64,000 bases of DNA from Ascaphus truei (lineage: Eukaryota; Chordata; Amphibia; Anura; Ascaphidae): assembly GCA_036426205.1 (NCBI GenBank), contig CM071573.1, positions 40,506,106-40,570,105 of the forward strand, read 5' to 3'. Below the pieces are notes generated by a model. It saw only the letters and a program-made list of their open reading frames with translations, was not told the DNA's origin and searched no databases. Below, in pieces: positions 24,502 to 37,409 of the stretch (position 1 is its first letter; each line of letters starts with the position of its first letter). A program made the translations under genes and the position numbers.

Positions 24502-25320
24502 AAATCCGGTCTTTAAATCAATCAAATATGTTTTCTTTTTGGATCACTCTGCCAGAGGGACATTGCAAACATTTCTGGAGTTGAACGACTGATTCTGCAA
24601 AATTTGAGCAGATGGAACTAAATGTGCACACTCTGCATCTTCATATCTAAAGGCAACTGCTTGATGGCCAAAACTATAACCCCCCTCCCCCCCCAACTGC
24701 ATATCCATCAGTGTCATTTAGTTGTGTACAGAAAAGAGGGACAGCGGGTTAAATGTAATGTCCATGTACCAACCCCCAAGGGTTGCCATATAGAACACAC
24801 GAGATGCCAGCCTGACCATTGTGTCAAAGCAAATTGGTTATTCATATCAGCAACAGCAACAAGACAAGCTAATGGGCTTTTGACATATATCTCTTATGAC
24901 TTGTACTAAGTCATGTGAAAAATAGAGACATTAATTGGGAACTAAGCCACAAAGAAACTTTTCACAGCAGTAACATTGACCTGTTTTTGGCATTATTTTT
25001 ATAACAAGCTGAAGTATTAAGCGCCAAGATGGGGTTTCGGAGGAACAATGTTATAGCAAATAAAGCATGTTTGTATCCTCACATTCTGTATGAAGGCCAG
25101 GGTCACATCTCATATTAGCTTTTACCAGTTTGCTATTCTTATTGGTCATGTTTTATTGCACATTAATTGTAATAAATTGGTCCTATTTATCAAAGTTTAT
25201 AAAATGTGCCTATTTTGTCTTTTTATACAATATTTTTGTTTTATGTATGACAGAGACAAACCAGAATGAAGTAAAAAAGAGTATTAGTAATAATAATAAT
25301 AATAAAGTGGTTAATATTTA
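24502..25320. other. Intron: nothing recognised
   Basis: AT-rich; ends with an AAT microsatellite at about 25289-25308. Confidence 0.4.
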
Positions 25321-25324
25321 TTAA

Positions 25325-25366
25325 TGCAACATTTCGGTTCAACACAGTAGACCTTTCTCAAGATTT
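25325..25366 (-). repeat. Two-box motif, single, with AATAAA
   Basis: Reverse strand: CTTGAGAAAG, GTCTACTGTGTTGAAC, CGAAATGTTGCATTAATAAA. Confidence 0.6.
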
Positions 25367-26054
25367 GTTTTTTTATATCATACTTGTGTTCTACTGTATG
25401 TCTGACATAAACAAACAAACAAACCAGCTGCTATTGTATTACTGTATCTTCTATTTAACATTGCGATACCTTAAGGAACAAAGTAATTCAAATAGCAAGG
25501 GCATATTTAAAGAGTTAAATCTGAATGACTAGTACCTTTTACATAAATCTGATTATTATAAGTATTTCATGTAGCTTGGTAAACGGAAACTTCCTTCTGC
25601 ATTGTATGTTTGTGAAACGGGTAAACAGCAAGTTAACCCACCAGGCGCTCAGAAAGCATGGCTGCAGCTGTGAACTGGTGCTTGAATAACAGTTAATGTT
25701 GGTAACGAGCGCCACAGTCCCCCAGTGTAATCTTCACAAATGTAAATCTCTGCAACTGGCTAACCATAAGCACAATAAAGTTAGAGAAAACATAGAAGTA
25801 GATAACTTACAGCTGGGGATGTAGAGAAGTGGCTGGTCTATCCTCCGGTATGGAAATGCTGCATGTCCCTCTGCAAGCAATGTGTCTTGACGACTTGATC
25901 CTCTCAGCCCGCCAGCACTTTCTTCTGCCGCCAACCCTACATCCGCTCGATCGCGGTGGGTGGTCACCTGACCGACAGCAGTGCCGGTGTATCCGGGTGT
26001 AGCAGGGGGACGCAGGTGCACCAGACGCAGCCCGGCGTGCAGGCAGCAGGCACT

Positions 26055-26247
26055 GGAGTACTGGAAATCCTCCCAGGGGAGGTGTAAACGCCGCACAGCC
26101 GTGGAGCAAGAACTTCAGAGAAGGCTGATCAGTGATTCATAAAAAACTTTAATGAGACAAAGTGCAAACGGATCCTCTTTAGGATCTAAGTTCTTGCTCC
26201 ACGGCTGTGCGGCATCTACACCTCCCCTGGGAGGATTTCCAGTGCAT
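26055..26247. repeat. Inverted repeat with 55-base arms
   Basis: CTGGAAATCCTCCCAGGGGA...CCGTGGAGCAAGAACTT (26060-26114) pairs with 26191-26245. The spacer holds AAACTTTAATGAGACAAAGT. The flank from about 25.6 kb looks like more of the same element. Confidence 0.75.
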
Positions 26248-26261
26248 TGTATGTTTAGTTG

Positions 26262-26400
26262 AGATGGGCAATTTCTTTTGGCGAATTTTGATCCGCAGCG
26301 GTCGGGTCATTTGGTCCGTGGATTTCAGCGGATCAATCTCATAAAGGGCGATTCGTGTTTTGCGGATTTTTACATTATTATTACCATCACGCTCCGCGTA
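26262..26400. repeat. Fragment of the MITE family found in LINE ORF1
   Basis: GAGATGGGCAATTTCTTTTG and GCGAATTTTGATCCGCAG are the reverse of the right end at 49990-50033. Confidence 0.45.
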
Positions 26401-27208
26401 TGGGATGCTTATACAAACATACTTAAATAACATAAAGCAACTCATTCACCCGAAGTAAACAGGTTGAATGTAAAACATAAAACTATGCTATTGATGAACT
26501 CTTTTGTACCAGGTGATCAGGCTATAGGTCTATCAATAATAAATGACATAATGAGGCCAATATAAGTGTCACACGGGATTTATACGACATCTTTTGGAAA
26601 CTGGACTTTTAAACACTATTTTCTTTTTAGTATATCCAGAAGTCACATTGTTTTCCAAATTGTTCTCTGACATTTTCAGTATTTAATGCAAGAAGGAGTA
26701 GCTATTAACCACATGTTGGAGGGCACCCATCTATTAAGAAAACCTATTCCAGACTAATACCCAGGAAGTATTTGATGTTAAGAATGTACCAGTTCCTTTC
26801 CATGATCTTACAATTGTAGACTGTTCCATTTGGGATTTAATTATAAAGGACACAGGGATTGAGTTATGGGTGGCAATAATGGTTTGTGGGAGCAGTAAAT
26901 TAAAGTCAGAATATCCCACTTCAGCCATTACTCACTACTTTGGGTTGTATTGCAAATTATGTTTGCGAACATACTTTTCACAGTAAAGAACTATAGAGAC
27001 ATACAGTATATACATAGATGTACTGATTTGCTTAACTAAGGAAGGAAGCAAACGTATTTCAAAAATCTCTGAACAGAACCAGGATCATACAAATGCACAA
27101 TTATTTAGTGCATCTCAAATATTGCAAACCTCTATAACAAAGTTTTGCAGATTGTATGTATGTATGTATGTCTTTATTTATATAGCGCCATTAATGTACA
27201 TACTGTAG

Positions 27209-27533
27209 TGCCGACAAGTATTCTAAAACAAATATGGGGCAATCACCAACAAGACCCAGGTACATGCTGGGTACATGCTGGGTACATGCTACAACATTTC
27301 AGTGACATTTCTGCAGACAGACTAATGGCCCATCGGATTAACAGTGGGGGTCCCTGGCAGTCCCATTCAAATTGAATGGGACTGCCAGGGCCGCTGCTGT
27401 GTTAATCTGATGGGCCATTAGTCTCTGCAGAAATGTCACTGAAATGTTTGCAGCATGTACCTGGATCTTGTTGGGGATAGCCCCAGATTTTCCAAGGCAA
27501 GTTTAATGCAAGTTTTAGAATACTCGTCGGCGC
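27209..27533. mobile_element. Foldback element with about 160-base arms
   Basis: Arms begin GTGCCGACAAGTATTCTAAA and end TTTTAGAATACTCGTCGGCGC; the centre is at about 27371 (CCCATTCAAATTGAATGGG). TGGGTACATGC is repeated in the left arm. Part of the arm recurs near 39065-39115. Confidence 0.8.
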
Positions 27534-27588
27534 ACCTGTACATGTAGCGCACTTCTCCCCCCACCCCACCCACAGAATACAAGACATT

Positions 27589-27958
27589 CAAGGAGTTTAG
27601 AGGCAAAAACCAGGAGGGAGACAGGTCGATAGTTAGAAAGACAGGTAGGGTCAAGCTTGCTGTTTTTGAGTAATGGTATGACTGCTGCATGTTTGAAGGA
27701 GGAGGGAAAGGTACCAGAGTAGAGGGAGGAGTTAAAAATGTGTGTGAGCCTAGGGATTATAGTAGGAGCAAGAGGATTTAGGAGATGGGAGGGATTGGGG
27801 TCAAGAGGGCAAGTAGTAGAGGGAGAAGAGGAGATCAGCAATGACACATCCTCCTCTGTGACAGCAGATAAAGAGTCAAGGAAGGCAGGAGGAGAGTTAG
27901 GAAGAGGTGTAGGATGGGAGGAGGATACAGATGGTATGTCCTGACATATGGATTCCAC
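27589..27958 (-). pseudogene. LINE reverse transcriptase fragment (L2/CR1-like)
   Basis: On the - strand one frame reads FLDSLSAVTEEDVSLLISSS, CPLDPNPSHLLNPLAPTI, LTHIFNSSLYSGTFPSSFKH, AAVIPLLKNSKLDP and LSNYRPVSLLVFASKLLECL. This is the N-terminal part of a non-LTR reverse transcriptase (DPxPxxLL; the NYRPVSLL block 1). The reading stops where a foldback element begins at about 27.53 kb, so fingers and catalytic blocks are missing. A relic with no role of its own. Confidence 0.8.
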
Positions 27959-28144
27959 CTTTTCCTTGTCCTAGTCAGCAAAGTCCAGATTAACATTTGT
28001 ATTAAAAAGGGGATATTTATTTATTTTATGTATAAAATGTTTTACCAGGAAGTAATAAATTGAGTTACCTCTCATTTTCATGTATGTCCTGGGCACAGAG
28101 TTATGATGACAAATACATGGTTATATTGAAAAAATTCATACCAA

Positions 28145-29046
28145 TGTAACGGCTGGACCCCCCTTGTCTGACCCACCCAATCTCACATTGGCCCGTGTGG
28201 TCTAACCGGTCTCCATTACAAGGTCGTGTGTGGTGGTGCACCTGCTAGTAACAGGACTCCTGAGTCTCCCGCTTGGTGTTATAGAGGATGGCAGCAGGAC
28301 AGGTCTCTGAGGTAGTGGTTACGAGTCCAACTTACTTCATGCAGCGCCTCCACCTCAGGATCTGTGCTTCCGCAGGGAGATGGTCCTGGTGAGGAACTCC
28401 TTCTCGGTGGTGACTGCCACTGTTGAGTAATCTCACACTCACACAGTGGGGGTTTCTTTGAACAGGGCATCTTTATTTGCATGGTATGGGCAAGCTGCCC
28501 CTCACAGATAACAGCTCAGCCGCTCATCTCTTTGCAGCACTTCATTAGGAAGGTCCCTTCTCCCTAATAGAGCTGCTTTCCACCTTTACTCTCAAAGAGA
28601 TTCCCCAGCTTCTCTGGCTGCTGTAATCTCCTCTCCTGAGCTGCTTTGTCTCTCTCAGCTCCTCTCTTGAGCTGCTCTGTCTCTCAGCTCCTCTAACTCT
28701 GCTCAATCTGCTGCGTATGCTCACTGACTCACAGCTAGCAGGAGACACTGCAACATTGTTGCAGACCTTCACGTGCCTCTCAGTGAACAGAGCAGCACAA
28801 CAACAGGAAACTGAACTTCTAACTTTAGGCAGTGCTGTGTCTTATATCACCCCCCAGAGAACAAACCTGCTCTGTACCACTAAGTGTGGGCACAATGCAT
28901 GTTGTCACTTCCTTTGGGGACATATGACACCTCACCAGGGTTTGAGGGCAAACCTCCATTGATTGTTGCTGGTAATCCTGCATACTTACCAGGTTTACTG
29001 CCAGCATGAGAAAGAGATATGTACACCAATCTTACACATGGCTACA
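28145..29046 (-). mobile_element. Probable solo LTR, reverse orientation
   Basis: Plus-strand ends are TGTAACGG and GGCTACA, flanked by CCAA on both sides (28141-28144, 29047-29050). Read on the - strand it has a TATA-like GATATAAGAC near 28846 and a polyA signal AATAAA near 28470, in the order expected for U3-R-U5. Boundaries are less sure because the right flank also begins TGTAA. Confidence 0.5.
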
Positions 29047-29204
29047 CCAATGTAAAGCAATACATCCAGGCCCTTCATAATTTGGTTTGACCATTCATAC
29101 CAAAGTGTCAGATATACTGTAGTCACTGATTGGCAAGTGTAATTGTTTTTTTATGGGGACATACTTTCTCAGCCTCCATATTTGATCATCCATTTATGGC
29201 TAGT

Positions 29205-29478
29205 ATTAGAGGCCATTCCCTGAAGCTGGAGGGTGGCAGGCTAAGAGGAAATGTGAGGAAGTACTTCACTGAAAGGCTGTGGATTTGGGGAATAGCCACC
29301 CAGCAGACATGGTGAGGGGCTAATAAAGTACGGGAATTCAAACATGCTTGGGATACATGATAGAGTTATCTTAAATAGGGAAGAAAATCAGGGATAAAAT
29401 AGGGTCTGAATTTTTACAACAGATAGGAAAATGGGCACGTGGGTTGTATCTGCCATTAAATTCTATGTTTCTATGTGT
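29205..29478 (+). pseudogene. CR1-type LINE 3' end
   Basis: The frame RGHSLKLEGGRLRGNVRKYF matches the extreme C-terminus of CR1-like ORF2, followed by a short tail ending AAATTCTATGTTTCTATG. Tandem TTCTATG at the 3' end is the CR1 hallmark. Confidence 0.65.
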
Positions 29479-31299
29479 GGTTACAAGCAGGCATATAATT
29501 GCCTATTACAGGAGGACTTTTCCATGCCACTTAAACCCATGGTTATATCATATTCACTCGTACTGTATCTCAGCATTTTATTATCTACTATAATTTGTTT
29601 ATCCCATTTAAAGTCTTGGAAGGTCTATATTAACTGCGTGTTAGGGTATCAACCGTATTATCTCTCTATCTCATGGAAGCATTGTCATAGTACTCACATT
29701 GTCCTGAGGATACTGACTGATGTGTGTAAAAGTTCACGGTTCTGGACCAAAACATGCATTTTGACGGGAAAATCTTTTTTCCCGTGATTTGAGGCTGTAT
29801 TCAAATTTAAAGGCTGAATTCACTAAATGACTGTTTATGTTTAGGAAATTAATACTGTTCATAATGCTATCAGTGCAGCAGTGCATTAGTAACTAATATA
29901 GTTACATACTTTATATAGTTAGATACTTAAACAAGAAAAATAAAACCATGTAAAGCTACAGTAACTTTTAGAATATGGTAATGTGTTTTATAAAAGAGAA
30001 GTAATTGTAACCCAACTTTATGGGTTCCTGTAAAAAATTATGTAAATGTGAATGCACTTTATGGTAATTTTTCTCATATTTTAGAACATGCTCTTAAATG
30101 TTTCATTGCATAGGCAATATGCAGCTTGTTCTTGTATAGGCTGATAATTGTACAAATGAAAAATAATAAATATAAAATATAATATACAGGGTGTTAGTGA
30201 GGGAGTCTCCGTGGGTCAGTACAATTACAACAGAGATGTTTAGTACAGACATAAACAAAACTGATGGGAGTTAGAGGGGAGATTCAGTAATTACAGATCA
30301 TAGCAAGACATGCAAGAGGGTAACTAGAGGGGCAAATTAAGAGTGTATAGACAGTAGAGTATGTAGAGAGTATAGATTATGTATGGGCTCTATTCATTCA
30401 ACTCCAATATTGCCAAAGCAAAATTGCCTTGAAACAGGTTGGTTAAAATAATGTATCAATCAAGCTGATCTTTGTCTTATACAATAATAATGTAGAACAA
30501 GCAAAATACGTGTTTGGAGCCATATAACACATTAGAGTGATCATAATCTGAGCTCGAATAATGCAATAGTGAGAATGAACATAGCGCTGTATATACAATA
30601 ATAATATCATATACAGTAATATAACATTTTCCTACTTCCTTGTGTCTTCAGAGTTTGAATGGGGGCAATCTTGGCACTTGGTCCAATAAGATAGACCAAA
30701 GCTTCTGCTACTATAAGCACTTAATCAACATGTGTTTTGGCAAAAATGTTCCCGGAGGCGTATATGCATTGTCCAAATTAAATGGACATAAACTCGCATT
30801 GTGCTTCAAGTTAACAGTTTCATGTGTACAAAAGAGCTGTACCATTTTAAAACGTTTTCTACATACCATTATTTCTTTAAAGAACGCACCTGTAGTGCCA
30901 CTAAAAATAATCACGCCTCGTAATAAATATTCAGTTCTCCATGACCAAGTCAGCTTCTAGAACTTTGCACTACTTTTTACTCCAACAACAAATATATCTT
31001 TTAAAAAAATTCAGTACATCGATATGTTAGCCAGTAGATATAATGAGCTGTCAACAGACTGTTCCAGCTAATTAATAGAACTAATCATGCTAGCGTATTC
31101 TTTGTGTCTTGCTATGTAATTAATTTCAATAGCTAAAATGAAAATCCGTTACCAAGTAATGCTTTTTATATCTCCTAAGGAACATGTCATTAAGAAAAGG
31201 TATTCTATGGCTGTTAACAACTGCTGTTGGCATGTGTCTTCGTGTGATCAAAACAAGAAACACACATCTAAATTGGTGCATTTTATTTAAATTTTTTAG
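29479..31299. other. Intron: mostly unrecognised
   Basis: AT-rich. A purine-rich stretch at 30190-30390 may be a decayed LINE tail. Ends at the acceptor of the 54-base exon. Confidence 0.35.
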
Positions 31300-31353
31300 G
31301 CACAGAAACGGAAGTCAAATAATTCTGTAGACGAACAACTTTGTCTTGCTGAG
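31300..31353 (+). CDS. GFRA1: GFRA1 small exon: linker
   Basis: This is a 54-base, phase-0 exon after a 12.2 kb intron. It is flanked by a strong acceptor (TTTTATTTAAATTTTTTAG) and the donor GAG/GTAAGA. Translation AQKRKSNNSVDEQLCLAE aligns with mammalian AQKLKSNVSGNTHLCIS, including the single cysteine. NNS is a possible N-glycosylation site. Because it is short and starts and ends in phase 0, skipping it would keep the frame and remove 18 linker residues. The identification rests on the alignment and on exact frame continuity with the exons on both sides. Confidence 0.9.
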
Positions 31354-31384
31354 GTAAGAGTTTTCTTTGCTATGTGCTTAAATT

Positions 31385-31860
31385 TAGTTTGTTTTTTGAT
31401 AGCGCCAGCCAGCTACAAAAGGGTTTACAATTTTTACAACAAAACAGTGAGAATACAGGAAATATACTGTACTATAGATGGGATAAGTGCATCAAGACAT
31501 AAATGCAATTGGGAGAAAGGAGTCCCAGCGCCCAAAGAGCTATGAGTAAATTTGAGTACTTTGGCTACAGTGTATAAGAGCATATTTTATTTTACTGAGC
31601 AAATGCTTTATTGGACACGTGAGTTTTCATATGGGTTTTGAAGATAGAGAGAAGGTGCCGGGCGAACGTTACGAGGGGGGTGCAGCATGGGAAGAAGGTT
31701 ACAGGCATGAGAGAGCTGTAATGACCCAAGTGGTAGAGGAGAGCTATAGCAAGAGATTAAAGCTGAAATATCGGAAGAGAATTTTGTAGTGAATGCAAAG
31801 TGTAATTGGGAGCCAGCAGAGACTGAGCAAGAGGAGACAGAGGTTATCATCACAGCAGCA
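31385..31860 (-). pseudogene. LINE ORF2 C-terminal fragment and tail, reverse strand
   Basis: On the - strand the sequence reads as a decayed LINE C-terminus (LCWLPITLCIHYKILFRY, like LHWLPIxxRIxFKIL), then an L2-like tail that ends near 31400 (TTTTGATAGCGCCAGCC on +). Several stops. It lies in the last intron of GFRA1. Confidence 0.5.
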
Positions 31861-31883
31861 TTTCAAATACCCTACATAATATT

Positions 31884-32021
31884 CCAACAAGTCAGGTTTT
31901 AAGGCTATCCCTGCTTCAGCACAGGTGGCTCAGTCAATGATTGCGCCACCTGTGCTAAAGCAGGGATATCTTTAAAACCTGACCTATTGGTGGCCTTTGA
32001 GAACTGGAGTTATCCACCTCT
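31884..32021. mobile_element. Palindromic nonautonomous hAT element, copy 6
   Basis: Shortened copy lacking its left end, with CAACAAGTCAGGTTTTAAGG opening and GAGAACTGGAGTTATCCACC closing. Confidence 0.7.
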
Positions 32022-32559
32022 GGATTTAAGGGTAGAAAGATGCATGGCAGGCTCTTGTCTGGTTATGTTCTTAAATTAAACTCTACTTTTGTATGTTCAT
32101 TGCCCCTAGGAGCCTCATGGCCATTTGTACAGAGGTGGCAAAAAGGCATTTGTAGTTTTCTTTTCATTATGTACTTGGGTAACATTATATTTTCTATGAC
32201 AGTGCCCCCCCCCCCACCCCCCACATATTTTACCGTAGCTACTAGGCAATTACCCTCTCCCTATCTAATAGTGTATCTGTCTCGCTCTCTGTGGCCCAAC
32301 TCCACAAAGCTTAATTAAGTCACTTCACATGGTATTAACCTGACTTATTGTCACATTGAGACTAATGGTGCATCTGAAAAGGACAATAACATATTGTTAA
32401 GTCATTTCTTTCTCCCTTAAAGAGTACCATGTTAACTATAATTGACTTTAGTGATGATGACATGCAAATGATTTGCAAATGAGGCATTATAATGACATAT
32501 CCACTAAAGTCTGTTAAGGGTAACTCGGTTCATTTAACGTTATTTAAGGTTATTTAATC

Positions 32560-32770
32560 CAGGGGTGATCAACTCCAGTCCTTAACCCTGCCAACAGGTC
32601 AGGATTTCAGGATATCCCATCTTCAGCACAGGTGGCTCAATGGAAGACTGAGCCTCTGATTGAGCCACCTGTGCTGAAGCAGGGACTGATTGAGCCACCT
32701 ATGCTGAAGCAGGGATATCCTGAAAACCTAGCCTGTTGGGGGGCTTGAAGACTGGAGTTGAGCACCCCTG
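32560..32770. mobile_element. Palindromic nonautonomous hAT element, copy 7
   Basis: ATTTAATC (32552-32559) and ATTTAAGC (32771-32778) are target copies with one change. The right arm module is present twice. Confidence 0.8.
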
Positions 32771-33557
32771 ATTTAAGCTGTACCTAAACTTGGTGTTACT
32801 CCTACTCAGACAGGGAACAATGCATTTGGTAGTGTCTTGGTGTAACACAACAGTTAGGCATAATTTAAATAACATAGCATTATTTCCGGCAATATTTCCC
32901 TCTCCTCTCCCTGTCAACTTCAGCAAAAGTCCTATTTTGAAGAACTAGAAACACGAATACTGGCATAACATTACACTATTGGAGGACATTGCATGGTTAT
33001 GCTACAATAACATGGCATAAAACCTATGCTAATGAGACGTAGGATGGCTTTTGTTTTTGCCTATAATTAGTTTTGAGGATACCATGTTAACTCAGGGATC
33101 ATAACGTCCTTAGATTAATATTTGCTTCTGCTATTCTGAATCAGTTTTTTAGTACAAGTATCAATGTCCTCCCTGTATTGAAATATTTGGTTATAGTTTA
33201 TAATAACAACTTGTCAATAAAGTCTCCTTATATTTTGAGGAAGTTGGAGAAAGACCATCTCCAAACTAAATCAATTCCATTCCAAACCCCAACTGATTCT
33301 GATCTCCACTTCACATGTGTGGATGACAAGCCGACTGCTAGATATTTCTTATAGGTTTTGGTAATATCTGGTTCAATAATTGTGCAAGTATTATTATTCC
33401 TTTTATTTAATCATGTGCTAAGGCTGAAAGCTATCCTGAGGACCTCATTATATCTGCCATCTTTGTTAGAAGCATATTGGTTTCACCAATTTATAGGCGT
33501 CATGTTACAATGTAAGCCCCCCTCTTTGATATCTAATTTTTGTTCTGTCTCTTCTAG

Positions 33558-33716
33558 CAATCACTTGGGAAAAACAACATTGTGGGGAAATCTTCAAGTG
33601 AACATATCTCAACCGGCAATTCTTCTGGATGCCCTCTTGGTCCCTCCACACTGCTTTTCATAATGGCCACAACACACTCGTTACTCCTAGCCTTGCGTTC
33701 TTCTCTAACATTATAG
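33558..33716 (+). CDS. GFRA1: GFRA1 last coding exon: GPI-anchor signal and stop
   Basis: This last exon follows the acceptor TCTGTCTCTTCTAG and reads in phase 0 for 52 codons to TAG at 33714-33716. It encodes a polar segment (QSLGKNNIVGKSSSEHISTG), then NSSGCPLGPS and a hydrophobic tail (TLLFIMATTHSLLLALRSS), ending LTL. This is the layout of a GPI-attachment signal: a small-residue cleavage site, a short spacer and a hydrophobic C-terminus, as in mammalian GFRA1 (PPSCGLSP then a hydrophobic tail). The exact attachment residue cannot be fixed; N or S of NSSG is likely. Similarity to mammals is low except for the SCG/SGC and GLS-like positions, so position, frame and composition carry the call. 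Confidence 0.85.
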   Translation, partial: QSLGKNNIVGKSSSEHISTGNSSGCPLGPSTLLFIMATTHSLLLALRSSLTL

Positions 33717-34450
33717 CCAACTGCTGTTCAAGGACCTGTATAAAAAAAAAAGTATATATATATGATTAATATTATTCACTTTCCTACCCTCTCATGTTCA
33801 TCCGATATTCCAGTTCCAGAGGCTGAACACACTCATCTGGAATTCAACAGAGGAAAACCAAATGCTTTTTGTGGTATTTAGGGGGCTGTGTAATTACCTG
33901 CTGCAGTGCTACATTCCAAACCCAAAAGTCTTCTGGGCATGCCATGTGTTTTAAAGAGAAGTATGTACATTTGTCTGTTGATAAACTGTTTTTTTATGTT
34001 TACCCATGTCCTTACGTAGAAAAGGAATCCTTATAACTATTATTTATACTAAGCTTTTTTTATCATTTTATTTCTTTCCTCAAAATGAACGTTAAATTCA
34101 AAATTAAAGGATGCCAAGTGTAGATATTTACTTCTCCAATATATGTTTTGTGAAAGCAGGTAGGGGGGCTCTTCAAAGGTTGCCCACCTTTGGTCAGTGA
34201 TTATCTATGTTGAGTTCTTTGCCTCCTTTCTCTTTGGTACTGTGAAGTGTTTCTGCAGTGTCGTCAGCATCTACTGTAATAGACCTGCAGCTCGAAAACC
34301 ATTTTGAGCTAGACAAAAACCTACTCCCAAAAGTAGCAGAATCTCAGAGGTGTTACTTTTCCTGCCATGTGGAAGAGGCTTGGAAGGACTGCTATTTTGT
34401 ATGGCATGAAGTGTACATTACAATAAAATCAGAACACGAAACTCCGTTAA
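33717..34450 (+). other. GFRA1: GFRA1 3' UTR, extent uncertain
   Basis: Sequence right after the stop codon is AT-rich, contains no recognised transposon up to about 34.8 kb, and has an AATAAA at 34422-34427. Another AATAAA lies at 37217-37222. Mammalian GFRA1 has a UTR of several kilobases, so the true end may lie beyond the hAT copy at 34.8 kb. The open frame at 34258-34530 falls here and is not treated as a gene. Confidence 0.4.
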
Positions 34451-34805
34451 GTCACAAATGGATGGTACATTTTGTTACTTACATTGTAATTGTTTACGGT
34501 TTTGGCCTTCATTTGTTTGATACCAATTGACTAACGTGTGTTTTGTGCAAAAATGTTTTTCAATGCCTATATCTCCATAGTTGTTGCCATTTTTCTATAG
34601 GTGGATTTTTTTTATTTTTACATATTTCACATTGCCGCTTACAAATGCGTAACAAGTGAGTGCCTCTAATAATGAGTGTCTGTGCAGACAGGCCTTTTCC
34701 TTTGTAATTTGTTCCTCACACTTGTACAATGTGGCAGAAAGTATCATCTGAAGCAGAAAACGGTCATACATTTATATGAAAAATATGGAGATAATCATGT
34801 AAGCC

Positions 34806-34999
34806 AAGGGTGGCCAACTCCAGTCCTCAAGGGCCACCAACAGGTCAGGTTTTCCAGATATCCCTGCTTCAGCACAAGTGGCTCAATCAGTGACTTGATT
34901 GTTGACTGAGTCACTGATTGAGCCACCTGTGCTGAAGCAGAGATATTCTTAGAACCTGGCCTGTTAGTGGCCCTTGAGGACTGTAGTTAGCTACCCCTG
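34806..34999. mobile_element. Palindromic nonautonomous hAT element, copy 8
   Basis: Ends AAGGGTGGCCAACTCCAGTC and TTAGCTACCCCTG. It lies downstream of the GFRA1 stop and may be transcribed in a long 3' UTR. Confidence 0.75.
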
Positions 35000-35574
35000 C
35001 TATAAGACATCTGCTGGGCACTAAAAGCAGAAGACATGGTGAAATGGTTTATGATTCTCTACATTACAAGATTTTGCTTTCTGTTCTTGACTGTTTCAGC
35101 ACACAAATTAACAGATTGACTACAAAAGCATTTTTTTAATAAGTATGTTTAGACCAAACAACACATGTACACATGGAAAACTCAAGTGATGTGTTTGCCT
35201 TAATGAAGCATGATTGCATAACGCTGCATAAAGATAAATAAGGTATATTTCATAGATTTACACATTTAAACAGATTTGGCATAGATACTTTATGTTGGTT
35301 AATCATGTTTTTTTAGTACAAGGTGCACCTTTCACAGCCACCAAAGTAGATCTAAAAAACAAATAAATAACATCCTTGCTGTGAAACCCTTGGGTAGCCA
35401 GCGCACTAAAAACACATTGATTCATTGTATTTTCTTACATGATATGCTTCAGCGCCCATGTGTATTGTGTGCCTATGAGTAACAGAGCATCTGATGGCAA
35501 CAACCAAAGCAGATGGATTCACATATTTTAGTTTCATGAAGTAACAGAGGAGGAGGGGGAGTAGGGCTGATGCG

Positions 35575-35712
35575 TTTTATTGGACCAATAAGTAGTTGAT
35601 ATGTTACAAGCTTTCGATCCTCTCAGGGTCCTTCATCAGGTCCTACCATGAGAGGTTTGAGAGCTTGTAACATATCAACTACTATTGGTCCAATAAAAGG
35701 TATCATACCCCC
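35575..35712. mobile_element. Foldback with two-box motif
   Basis: TTTTATTGGACCAATAAGTA...ACAAGCTTTCGATC pairs with GAGAGCTTGTAACATATCAA...TTGGTCCAATAAAAGG. CTTCATCAGG (box 1 reversed, 35631-35640) is at the centre. Confidence 0.8.
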
Positions 35713-37395
35713 TACTTGCTCTCCATCCTGTCATACTACATGGAAGACAGGACCAACACAGCTTCTTTGCATATCTTAATTTCCTGAGAAGATTTCTAGA
35801 GATGATTTCTCAGTTTAGGTTACTCTAAATATAAAGCAGTTTGTAGCTGGTTGGCTCATAGAACTAATAGGCCCCATCTATAATACTTAGTTTGTAATCT
35901 GATCACTTTAATGTCATGTAGCCTAAAAACTACATCTCAGTGTTGTTAAAAACACTTTGGCAAAAGCTATGTGGGGAACATGGGGCATCCAAAATACTGC
36001 AGACGCATTTCTGGGCAAGCAATATCAAACCTAGCATATCTTTTGCTAGGTTTGGGATTACTTTGCGTATAGTACACCAATCATTTTCGAATAAACATGA
36101 TTTATGAGAATCTCAACTTAGTATCTACATTTCACCTTTCGAAAAGTTCTAGAGTTGAATTTAAAATGTCCAGCCAACAAAATAATTTTATCAAACAAAT
36201 GTACTTCTCATATAAAAACATAGTTTGATTTAAGAAATTAGCCTATTCACATTTTTTCATTGACTTGGTCAATCCCCATGAACCTGGTAGGATATTAGTT
36301 TCCAAAATAAAGGCTTGGACTTATGTTGGGGAGAGCAGGTTACTGCTTTGGGAACCAGAATAAGGAGTTTAATAGAATTTAACCTCAGTTGATTTGTTAT
36401 ATTAGGGGTTCAAAGTGAACGCAAGGAATACAATGCTCAGTTTTTCTTTACACTGGAGACCTTTCAGAACTCTAGAAATACAGACCCAAATTGGGGTCTT
36501 CATCTATTTTTCACGTTCACTCTGAACTCGACTTTTTACTAGTGAGTCAAACCTGCAAAAAAAAACCTCCGCTATTGGTTATCATGGGCAGTTATGTAAT
36601 GGGAAAGTGGAGAAGGTATTTTTGAAGATCATTTAATCACTAATATTTGTTTAGAACACTTTAATTAGAAGAAGTGATACCCAGCATACTTTGAAGTATA
36701 TTCTACAAGCATGTTGGTTTTCTCGATGACAAATGGTCTTAAACAGGAACCGCAGGCTTAAATCCCAATGTATAGCCTTTATGTACAGGAAATGTGTCTG
36801 CTGGTTGCACTGTTAGTGCCATTAACTATATCAGTGTTTTGATTTAACGTTACTGCAGTAGCGCATTCCTAAGCAATGAGTTGCCATCTTCCATATCATG
36901 GTAAGGATTCAGGCCCATATGTCTAGGCAGCGCTAATCCGCGAGACATCTTCCAGAGCCAGATAAGTGAATAAACCTTAAGGTGTCTTATAGAGCAGCAT
37001 TGCTTAGTAAATATGGTCTAAGTCTCTTAGCCAAAATGTAAAAAAAAAAAAAACCATGAATCCCAGATCTGTGATCTACAAACTGCATTATTATTTGAAT
37101 TTGTTGGAAATAATGCACATCTTGTAACAGAAGTACTTAAACCAGGGTCATTCGCCAAATCATTCACTTATTTTTTATTATTAGTGATTATTAATATTAT
37201 GATGTTAATTGCTTTTAATAAAAGTGTACAAAACTATTACGTTTCTGTTTCCTAAATATTATTCGGTTATTTATCATTGAAAGAAAATGTGTGAGCAGTG
37301 CATATGTAATTTATGGGGGACTTGTGTAATGGTCTGCTTTACTTTGTCAGATTCACTTAAACTATTGAATGGTCTGCCTGCTCCTGCTGACTGCT
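35713..37395. other. Downstream of GFRA1: nothing recognised
   Basis: AT-rich, repeat-poor; an AATAAA at 37217-37222 could end a long GFRA1 3' UTR. Confidence 0.35.
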
Positions 37396-37409
37396 TTATG
37401 CTCCTGAGG

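Noticed and set aside
25734..26109. Overlapping 120- and 100-codon reverse frames
   Set aside because: Sit in an inverted-repeat element with no domain motif.
34258..34530. 90-codon open frame after GFRA1
   Set aside because: Lies in the likely 3' UTR, no family motif, no splice or start context.
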